From assembly GCA_946645735.1 (NCBI GenBank), contig CAMPCK010000063.1, positions 1 to 5,899 on the forward strand: a stretch of 5,899 bases of DNA, in the 5' to 3' direction. Below are positions 1 through 5,147 of this stretch, piece after piece (the first letter of the stretch is position 1; each line of letters starts with the position of its first letter). Source of the DNA: an uncultured Clostridia bacterium. GTDB lineage: Bacteria; Bacillota_A; Clostridia; Peptostreptococcales; Anaerovoracaceae. Below the pieces are notes generated by a model. It did no database searches. It was given only the letters and a program-made list of their open reading frames with translations, and had not been told where the DNA came from. A program made the translations under genes and the position numbers.

Positions 1-53
1 TAGAAAAAAAGGCCGAAGAAATCAAAGATGCTGTAGAAGAAAAACTTGAATAA
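1..53 (+). CDS. C-terminal end of an unidentified plus-strand gene (partial)
   Basis: The frame starting at base 3 is open from the left edge to a TAA at 51-53 and gives the tail EKKAEEIKDAVEEKLE. Bases 1-2 belong to a preceding codon ending in TA. The peptide is highly charged, with Lys/Glu alternation typical of an amphipathic helix, as in the ends of many small helical bacterial proteins, but 16 residues are too few to assign a family. The intrinsic hairpin 20 bases after the stop is oriented to end this transcript, which supports the frame being real. The gene converges on the minus-strand operon. Its start and function lie outside the window. Confidence 0.6.
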   Translation, partial: EKKAEEIKDAVEEKLE

Positions 54-73
54 CAGATTGATCAAAGCAAAAG

Positions 74-100
74 AAAAGAGCAGCTGAGCTGCTCTTTTTT
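74..100. terminator. Rho-independent terminator, probably bidirectional
   Basis: The inverted repeat GAGCAGC (78-84) and GCTGCTC (88-94) flanks a three-base TGA loop. The stem extends by four A-T pairs (74-77 with 95-98), giving about 11 base pairs. On the plus strand the stem is followed by a run of six T (95-100), a standard intrinsic terminator for the gene ending at 53. Read on the minus strand the hairpin is followed by a less regular T-rich stretch (TTTTCTTTTGCTTT), so it may also end the long minus-strand operon, whose last stop codon is only about 24 bases away. No other sequence between the two stops looks functional. Confidence 0.88.
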
Positions 101-123
101 ATTATCCGTTTTCAGATTTAGGT

Positions 124-1158
124 TCAGTCGTATAATCTGTTTCTTTCAATGGACGCGTATACGATGGCTCCGCCCGCAATCTCATCCTTAGATACCTGCT
201 GGGCTGAAATGCTCAGGATCACTCTGTCGGTGTATCCCTCTCCCTTGATCTCTATTGTCTGCTGAAGGGCACAGGAGTAGTCTTCTCCGCCGCTTCCCAT
301 GAGTTCATCAAGATCAACTTCATCGAATTCGCCTTCAATGATACCTTCGTCGCTTAACTCTTCTTCTGAGGCCTCATCGGATTCTGCAGTATCTTCTGCT
401 TCATCTTCATCGCTTATTATAAGCTCCTCAGGATCGATATCTTCAGTATCTTCATCTACCTGAAGTTCTTCCGGAAGAACATAGTTTGCCGCTCTGTCGT
501 ATGCAGCCTTGAAGCCGTCGGAAACGAGACTTTCATCGGCATTTACTCCGAAGGCTTTGGTCAGTATCTCGCAGAGTTCCTTTGCATCTGCATCTTCAGG
601 GCTCTCATAACTCTTGGTGCTGTATACGGCATACTGATAATAGGTGTCTCCGCCGGGTTCATTATATGCACCCGTTTCAACAACTCTGTTATCCATATCT
701 TCATCCTCAGTACCGCTGGTATAGAGAATATTTCCTACATCTATTCCGTATTCTGCGGCTTCTTCAGGAGAAACTTCTTCCTCTTCATAGTCCGTATATA
801 AATCGAAACCTGTAAGTCCGCTCTTCTCCAGAGCTTCCTTGGTTCTTGTTTCAAGAGCATCTTTCTGAGAACCAAGATCACTGTAGTCCAGTTTCTCAAG
901 AGCTCCTGCCATGGTCCAGTCAGCAGCCGCATCCTTAAGTCCCATATCGCAGACCACGGGAGCTCCGCCCTCGTCTGCAAGTGCCCAGTCATCTTCTGTA
1001 AGATTTAAAGGTGTTCCGGAACCTCCCTGTGCAGTTTCTTCTGTATCTGTTGTGTTGTTATCCTGATCACTTTCTCCGCCTCCGCAGGCCGTAAAGCAAA
1101 ATACCATTGACAGAGCCAGGATCAGTGCAAGTATCGCTGATATTCTTTTATTTCTCAT
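124..1158 (-). CDS. Uncharacterised lipoprotein with acidic low-complexity insert
   Basis: This 344-residue protein starts at an ATG preceded by GGGAGG six bases upstream. It opens with a lipoprotein signal: basic MRNKR, a hydrophobic stretch at about 6-22, and a lipobox-like FTAC with the candidate lipidated Cys at 25 followed by GGG and a polar linker to about 50. The mature protein should sit on the outer face of the membrane. I recognise no enzymatic or binding domain. Residues 50-225 are mixed polar sequence with several Asp/Glu clusters. Residues 229-287 are about half Asp/Glu (31 of 59) with no Lys or Arg. Residues 293-344 return to an ordinary alternating pattern that could be beta strands. 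The start overlaps the end of the acetyltransferase gene by 11 bases, so it is probably the last gene of the operon. The lipoprotein call is firm; the function is unknown. Confidence 0.88.
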   Translation of the reverse strand: MRNKRISAILALILALSMVFCFTACGGGESDQDNNTTDTEETAQGGSGTPLNLTEDDWALADEGGAPVVCDMGLKDAAADWTMAGALEKLDYSDLGSQKDALETRTKEALEKSGLTGFDLYTDYEEEEVSPEEAAEYGIDVGNILYTSGTEDEDMDNRVVETGAYNEPGGDTYYQYAVYSTKSYESPEDADAKELCEILTKAFGVNADESLVSDGFKAAYDRAANYVLPEELQVDEDTEDIDPEELIISDEDEAEDTAESDEASEEELSDEGIIEGEFDEVDLDELMGSGGEDYSCALQQTIEIKGEGYTDRVILSISAQQVSKDEIAGGAIVYASIERNRLYD

Positions 1159-1708
1159 TTTGTTCCTCCCATTCCTCTTTTGTTATGGAATAAAGCCTGC
1201 TGTCTCTGTCCTCCCCTGTATATATATGGTAGGCTTTTCTTAGAGTTCCTTCATATTTAAAGCCACACTTCTCGATCACCCTCTGTGAACGGCGGTTGAC
1301 TTCAGAAGTTCTTATGGCCATGATGACCAGGTCATATTTTTCGAAGGCGTATTTCATTACTGCCCTGGCTGCCTCCGTCATATAGCCTTTTCCCCAGCAC
1401 TCCTCCTTAAGAGCATAGCCCAGTTCCATGGAAGCCACGTTCTCTCTGGCGGAATCCTCATAGACTGAAATGTTACCTATGATCTCTCCTGTTTCTTTAT
1501 CCCTTATTGCGAAACCGTCCCCTCCGGGAATGAAGAGCTCGCGGAGGATCTTTCTGGATTCTTCAATGCTTGCGTGGGGTTTCCAGCCCGCGTTGGGTCC
1601 TACGTTGGGATTCGATGCCCAGGCGTACAGGCCTCTGGCATCTTCCTCTGTATCTTCCCAGGATTTCAGAAGAAGTCTCTCTGTTTCGATTACAGTTTTT
1701 TCTCCCAT
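1148..1708 (-). CDS. GNAT-family N-acetyltransferase, RimJ/RimL-like
   Basis: The protein (186 residues from the ATG at 1708) has the layout of RimJ/RimL-type GNAT enzymes, which transfer acetyl from acetyl-CoA to an amine, often a protein N-terminus. It begins with ETERLLLKSW, the usual first strand of this subfamily. The central ELGYALKEECWGKGYMTEA (about 95-113) contains the acetyl-CoA pyrophosphate-binding loop, here WGKGYMTEA. NRRSQRVIEKCGFKYEGTLR (about 138-157) is the conserved C-terminal signature in which Asn begins the helix leading to the GF turn. A GTG at 1717 in the same frame could give three more residues, but the ATG at 1708 has a near-perfect Shine-Dalgarno in the right place. 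It follows rsmA and precedes the lipoprotein gene. The substrate is not deducible; ribosomal protein, antibiotic or small amine are all possible. Length is normal and the motifs are intact. Confidence 0.9.
   Translation of the reverse strand: MGEKTVIETERLLLKSWEDTEEDARGLYAWASNPNVGPNAGWKPHASIEESRKILRELFIPGGDGFAIRDKETGEIIGNISVYEDSARENVASMELGYALKEECWGKGYMTEAARAVMKYAFEKYDLVIMAIRTSEVNRRSQRVIEKCGFKYEGTLRKAYHIYTGEDRDSRLYSITKEEWEEQNEK
1165..1170 (-). promoter_or_regulatory. Ribosome binding site of the lipoprotein gene
   Basis: Read on the minus strand this is GGGAGG, six bases before the ATG at 1158. It lies inside the 3' end of the acetyltransferase gene. It supports the chosen start, which also places the basic signal-peptide n-region exactly at the N-terminus. 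Confidence 0.8.
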
Positions 1709-1713
1709 GTTTT

Positions 1714-1720
1714 TCACCTC
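1714..1720 (-). promoter_or_regulatory. Ribosome binding site that sets the acetyltransferase start
   Basis: On the minus strand this reads GAGGTGA, an excellent match to the 16S anti-Shine-Dalgarno, with the ATG at 1708 following after AAAAC. The site contains the last codon (AGG) and the TGA stop of rsmA. The in-frame GTG at 1717 is part of this site and is therefore unlikely to be the start. The arrangement suggests that ribosomes finishing rsmA reinitiate directly on the acetyltransferase. Confidence 0.8.
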
Positions 1721-2571
1721 ATTTCCAAAAGCTCATCGGACAGCCTTCCGAACTCCTGAAGGCTCAGGGTCTCGCCTCTTCTTATGGGGTCGATCCCTGC
1801 ATTTTCAAGGGCTTTTGACACCTTATCCTTCGTCATATCGTCTAACGCCGATAATGAATTCAGAAGAGTCTTTCTCCTCTGTCCGAAGCCTGCCTTTATG
1901 ACCTTGAAAAGATAATCTTCATCCTTTACGCTTATGGGTTTCTCCTTAAGGACGTCAAGTCTCAGGACCGTGCTGTCCACCTTGGGCTGAGGCACAAAGG
2001 AAGATCTCGGCACCTTTGCCACTTCCTTTACTTCCGCAAAATACTGAACCATCAGAGATATGGCTCCGCAGTCCTTCTTGCCGGGTGCCGCCTTGAGACG
2101 GTCCGCAACTTCCTTCTGCATCATGACCGTAATGGACTTCGCTCCTGTATCTTCCTGAAGAAGCTTCATGATTATGGGGGTGGTGATATAATAAGGAAGG
2201 TTTCCTATGATCCTCAGGTCTCCGCTGAAATCTTCTCTTCCGACGATTTCCGGAATGTCTGTTTTAAGGATATCCTGATTTATGACTTCAACGTTATCCA
2301 GATCTCCCAGCGTATAATCGAGTATGGGCAAAAGATCGCTGTCCAGTTCTATGGCAATGACCTTCTTGGCACATGCCGCAGCTTCCCTTGTGATAACTCC
2401 GATTCCCGGACCTATCTCAAGCACCAGATCTTCCGGCCCGATTTCCGATCCTTCGATTATCCTGTCTATTATATTTTTATCCGTAAGGAAATTCTGGCCC
2501 AGACTCTTGGAGAATCTGAATCCGAATTTATCTCGAATCTCCTTTATCTCGGATGGCGCATACAGCTTCAT
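1714..2571 (-). CDS. rsmA: 16S rRNA adenine-1518/1519 N6-dimethyltransferase RsmA (KsgA)
   Basis: RsmA uses S-adenosylmethionine to dimethylate two adjacent adenines in the 3' terminal loop of 16S rRNA late in 30S assembly; loss commonly gives kasugamycin resistance. The 285-residue length is normal. Visible motifs are SLGQNFLTD (23-31), the SAM-binding LEIGPGIGVIT (51-61), the acidic ribose-contact region VIAIELD (71-77), the catalytic IIGNLPYYIT (121-130), MMQKEVADRL (150-159) and the C-terminal FGQRRKTLLNSL (229-240). One small deviation is CG at 168-169, where the family usually has YG. The ATG at 2571 follows GAGGAG with a short four-base spacer and gives the usual N-terminal length before GQNFL. 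The gene overlaps rnmV by 44 bases, the classical Firmicutes rnmV-ksgA pair, and its stop is embedded in the ribosome binding site of the next gene. Confidence 0.97.
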   Translation of the reverse strand: MKLYAPSEIKEIRDKFGFRFSKSLGQNFLTDKNIIDRIIEGSEIGPEDLVLEIGPGIGVITREAAACAKKVIAIELDSDLLPILDYTLGDLDNVEVINQDILKTDIPEIVGREDFSGDLRIIGNLPYYITTPIIMKLLQEDTGAKSITVMMQKEVADRLKAAPGKKDCGAISLMVQYFAEVKEVAKVPRSSFVPQPKVDSTVLRLDVLKEKPISVKDEDYLFKVIKAGFGQRRKTLLNSLSALDDMTKDKVSKALENAGIDPIRRGETLSLQEFGRLSDELLEMR

Positions 2572-3097
2572 AAAGCTCCTCTTTTCCTATTCCGAAACCC
2601 CTGAGCTTCCTTAATAAGCCCTTGGCGTTAGCATAGCCTATGCCGAGTTTCTTACCAACCTGTTCTCTTAAGGCCTTTGAATCAGCCCCTCCTGAAAGGC
2701 CGAGAGCAGACAGATCCTCCATGGTAACGGGATCCCTTTCCTCAGCTGCTGCCGTTCCCCGGCACCTTTTAAGTGCTTCGATCACAGCTTCGGGTTCTGC
2801 GTTTTCGACTCCGATATCGCCCTTCTTTGTGGCATCTTCTCTTGCAAGATATGCATGCTTTGCATCGGGGAAGGCTTCAGTCAGTTTTCTTCTGATCTCT
2901 TCTCCTGAATGATCCGGGTCCGTAAAAATAATGATTCCCCTCTCATTATATGCTTTCCCGATCTCTTCCCAGATTTCCCGTTTTATGCCGAAGCCGTGGG
3001 TCTCTATTGTAAAGCAGTCCACGGCTCGTTTAAGGTTTATCGTATCGTCTCTTCCTTCAACTATAACAGCTTCTCTGAGCTTAAGCCTGTCAGCCAT
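2528..3097 (-). CDS. rnmV: Ribonuclease M5, 5S rRNA maturase
   Basis: RNase M5 cleaves the double-stranded 5S rRNA precursor in Firmicutes, with ribosomal protein L18 as cofactor in Bacillus. The 189-residue protein has a Toprim domain: VIVEGRDD (11-18) with catalytic Glu14, the THGFGI stretch (33-38), and IIIFTDPDHSGEEIRR (55-70), whose Asp60 and Asp62 are the metal-binding DxD. KHAYLAREDA (80-89) and IGVENA (95-100) are also typical of M5. The C-terminal domain (about 128-175), with ALREQVGKKLGIGYANAK and LLRKLRGFGI, matches the M5-specific RNA-binding region. I chose the ATG at 3097, not the far upstream ATG at 3367 in the same frame, because a strong GGGGAGG lies six bases before it and family homology begins there. 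The gene overlaps the division-protein gene by eight bases and rsmA by 44. Confidence 0.96.
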   Translation of the reverse strand: MADRLKLREAVIVEGRDDTINLKRAVDCFTIETHGFGIKREIWEEIGKAYNERGIIIFTDPDHSGEEIRRKLTEAFPDAKHAYLAREDATKKGDIGVENAEPEAVIEALKRCRGTAAAEERDPVTMEDLSALGLSGGADSKALREQVGKKLGIGYANAKGLLRKLRGFGIGKEELYEAVCAIRDKGDSR

Positions 3098-3647
3098 TGG
3101 AGTCCTCCCCGGAAGAAGATTTTTCCTCAGAAGCTTTCTCATCAGACTCGGTCTGGTCCTCAGCCTTTTCTCCGTCAGCTTTTTCGGAGTCTTCTGATTC
3201 TCCTGCCTCGGATTTTGCCTCTTCAGCCTTCTTTGCTTCTTCTTCCTGTGCTCTTCTGTACTCCTCAGCCTCAGCCGCAGCTTTGTCTGTATTGCTTTTG
3301 AAGGTGTTTGTATCCTCAGAGTTTTCGTCTCCTGCACGTATCTCAGGCAGAACGAAGAGGATCTCATTGCTTCTCACCAGCTTGAGTTTCTTTCTGGCGA
3401 GTCCCTCCATGTATTCCTCCGAGTTGATGATCTCAATTTCCTGCTGGAGATCTTCCACAGTTTCCTTCAGTTTCTGGTTTTCCTGTTCTACTTTCGATCT
3501 CTCATTGTTGAGATTGATGATCTTGATGGCGGAAATTATGAAGTAAGCTGTAACCAGGCCCACGACGATTATCACCCCGAGCCTGGCCATATTCAGTTTT
3601 TTCTTTCTGGCTCTGTAATTGGCCAGTTCCCCTTTTTTCTTTGCCAT
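3090..3647 (-). CDS. DivIC/FtsB-family septum formation protein with long acidic tail
   Basis: DivIC/FtsB proteins are bitopic membrane proteins that pair with FtsL and DivIB/FtsQ at the division site and help switch on septal peptidoglycan synthesis. This 185-residue protein has a basic cytoplasmic N-terminus (1-21), one transmembrane helix (about 22-41), an extracytoplasmic coiled coil (about 45-76) rich in Glu/Lys/Gln with Val/Leu at heptad spacing, and the family signature SEEYMEGLARKKLKLVRSNE (76-95) followed by ILFVLPE. That core is complete by about residue 103. The remaining 80 residues are a low-complexity Glu/Lys/Ala/Ser/Asp tail, which makes the protein longer than the usual 90-130 residues. 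The start is three bases after the peptidase stop with no clear Shine-Dalgarno, so translation is probably coupled. The family is clear; whether this is the cell's main DivIC or a paralogue cannot be told. Confidence 0.9.
   Translation of the reverse strand: MAKKKGELANYRARKKKLNMARLGVIIVVGLVTAYFIISAIKIINLNNERSKVEQENQKLKETVEDLQQEIEIINSEEYMEGLARKKLKLVRSNEILFVLPEIRAGDENSEDTNTFKSNTDKAAAEAEEYRRAQEEEAKKAEEAKSEAGESEDSEKADGEKAEDQTESDEKASEEKSSSGEDSNG
3104..3110 (-). promoter_or_regulatory. Ribosome binding site that sets the rnmV start
   Basis: The minus strand reads GGGGAGG, with six bases (ACTCCA) before the ATG at 3097. It lies inside the last codons of the DivIC/FtsB-like gene, where it forms part of the Ser-Gly-Glu-Asp end of the acidic tail. 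It fixes the rnmV start and rules out the in-frame upstream extension. Confidence 0.82.
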
Positions 3648-3650
3648 TTT

Positions 3651-5147
3651 TTAATTCAGATAGTTCATCGGGTTCTGTGCCTTGCCGTTCTTCCTTATCT
3701 CGAAGTGGCAGTGCGGTCCCGTAGATCTTCCGGTTGATCCTGATCTTGCGATGGTCTGTCCCTGGAATACTCTGTCTCCTACGTGAACGAGCAGACTGGA
3801 GTTATGTCCGTAAAGGGTTGTCATTCCGCCGCCGTGATCTATTACTACACAAAGTCCGTAAGCATAGTACCATCCTGCGATCTTGACGGTACCTCCGTCA
3901 GATGCATGTACCGGAGTTCCGGTTCCTACACCGAAGTCGATACCTTCGTGCATTCTTCCCCATCTCCAGCCGAAGTAGCTGGTGATGGTAGCTCCGTTTA
4001 CAGGTCTTATGAAGGTTCCCGTTCCCTGACGAGGAGGTGCCTTCTTGGTTCCCTTGATTATGATCTTCTTAACGGGCTCGGTGATCATCTCTGTTTCCAG
4101 ATCTTCTCTTTCGGTGATCTCTCCGTTTATTCTGGTAACCCTGGCGGTTACTCTCTGTTTACCGTTAGAGCCCTGCTGTCTTACGAATTCTTCATCCTCA
4201 TAGTAATCATCGCTCTTGATGATTTCTGTCTCATACTCAAGGACTTCAGCGAAGGTTTCAGTGTCTATGGTCTTGACAGAAAGGATGGGAACCTTTCTCG
4301 TGACGGTGATGACGTCTCCTTCTTTAAGGGTCTTGACGGTTCCTATTTCGGGATTCTGATCTCTCAGGGTCTTGATGCTTACCTCGAGTTTCTCAGCCAC
4401 ATCCTTTACCTTATCGCCTTCTGCTGCTGTATAGGTGAATTCTTTGTCCGCTCCTGCATCTATTAACTTAAGGAGGGAATTCTTATTGGTAATATGTGAA
4501 AGGGCAGTATCTACTTCATTGATCTTAACGTTTTCATTGAGTCCCACAAATTCGTAGTCTTCAGCCTTCTTGTCCAGATATCTGCCGATAACACTCTGGA
4601 TAACTTCCTGTCCTACGCTTTCTGACTCAACGGTTCCTATGCTGTTTCCATCAACTACTATGGTATATCCCTTGGTCTGGATATCGCCCATGTATGTGAA
4701 CTTCTTAAGAACAGCATCAGGAGAGTCAAGCTCTTTTCCGAAACTGAGGACAGGCTTGAAGGTAATATCGGATTCCGCACTGATGGCAATGGGAAGTCCG
4801 TATTCCTGGGTGAGTTCTTCAGATACAAGGTCCAGTATCTCAAGAACTGTTGCCTGTTCTTTGACGATACCGAGGGTTCTGCCGTTATATGAGTATGAAT
4901 AATCGATAGCGTGAGCAAAGAGGAAAACAGCCAGAACGCCCGTTATAACGAAATAAAGGGCGCCGTGCATAATCGGCCTCTTATACTGCAGATATGTCAT
5001 ACGTACGTTATGGATATATCTGAGGAACTTTACTCCGAAGTAAGTCATTCCCCAGGCTATCTGATCCAGTACCCAATCTATTGATTCAACTATTATGGCT
5101 CCTAATAACCAAAATTTCTCGATTATCACAGTTTGCCATTTTGCCAT
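3651..5147 (-). CDS. Membrane-anchored M23 metallopeptidase with LysM and G5 domains
   Basis: This 498-residue protein is a probable peptidoglycan endopeptidase. It has a long N-terminal segment (1-60) with an aromatic amphipathic stretch, a transmembrane anchor (about 62-80), then extracytoplasmic regions: two related modules at about 87-115 and 165-192 (both with NG or DG, then LG or IG, then V), a LysM wall-binding domain (about 237-282), a G5 domain (about 286-366) and a C-terminal M23 LytM/lysostaphin-type domain (about 376-498). The zinc site is intact: His400 and Asp404 (MHEGIDF) and His481, with His479 (GPHCHFE) and His448 (LYGHNSS) as catalytic residues, so it should be active. The ATG at 5147 has GGGAG ten bases upstream, a slightly long spacing. 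Met50 would give a more conventional signal anchor but has no comparable support. It overlaps the DnaD-like gene by 22 bases and is followed three bases later by the DivIC-like gene, consistent with a role in wall remodelling at division. Confidence 0.94.
   Translation of the reverse strand: MAKWQTVIIEKFWLLGAIIVESIDWVLDQIAWGMTYFGVKFLRYIHNVRMTYLQYKRPIMHGALYFVITGVLAVFLFAHAIDYSYSYNGRTLGIVKEQATVLEILDLVSEELTQEYGLPIAISAESDITFKPVLSFGKELDSPDAVLKKFTYMGDIQTKGYTIVVDGNSIGTVESESVGQEVIQSVIGRYLDKKAEDYEFVGLNENVKINEVDTALSHITNKNSLLKLIDAGADKEFTYTAAEGDKVKDVAEKLEVSIKTLRDQNPEIGTVKTLKEGDVITVTRKVPILSVKTIDTETFAEVLEYETEIIKSDDYYEDEEFVRQQGSNGKQRVTARVTRINGEITEREDLETEMITEPVKKIIIKGTKKAPPRQGTGTFIRPVNGATITSYFGWRWGRMHEGIDFGVGTGTPVHASDGGTVKIAGWYYAYGLCVVIDHGGGMTTLYGHNSSLLVHVGDRVFQGQTIARSGSTGRSTGPHCHFEIRKNGKAQNPMNYLN

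Noticed and set aside
54..123. Search for a small RNA or promoter in the gap between convergent genes
   Set aside because: Apart from the terminator hairpin there is no promoter-like pair of hexamers or further structure, and the space is too short for a separate gene.
1470..1901. Plus-strand open frame of 143 codons across the acetyltransferase/rsmA junction
   Set aside because: It is antisense to two well-supported genes, has no recognisable motif, and follows from their composition.
2945..2950. Perfect minus-strand TATAAT inside rnmV, considered as an internal promoter for rnmV-rsmA downstream genes
   Set aside because: At 17-base spacing the -35 position reads TCTGGG, which does not resemble TTGACA, and there is no extended -10 TG. 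A chance hexamer in coding DNA is more likely. A similar hexamer at 661-666 was rejected for the same reason.
3098..3367. Upstream in-frame extension of rnmV that would add 90 very basic residues
   Set aside because: It is the out-of-frame reading of the acidic tail of the DivIC-like gene. RNase M5 homology begins at the ATG at 3097, which has its own strong ribosome binding site.
3783..4466. Plus-strand open frame of 227 codons opposite the M23 peptidase
   Set aside because: It lies wholly antisense to a clear gene with intact domains, shows no recognisable family or ordered domain, and is best explained as a by-product of the codon use of the opposite gene.
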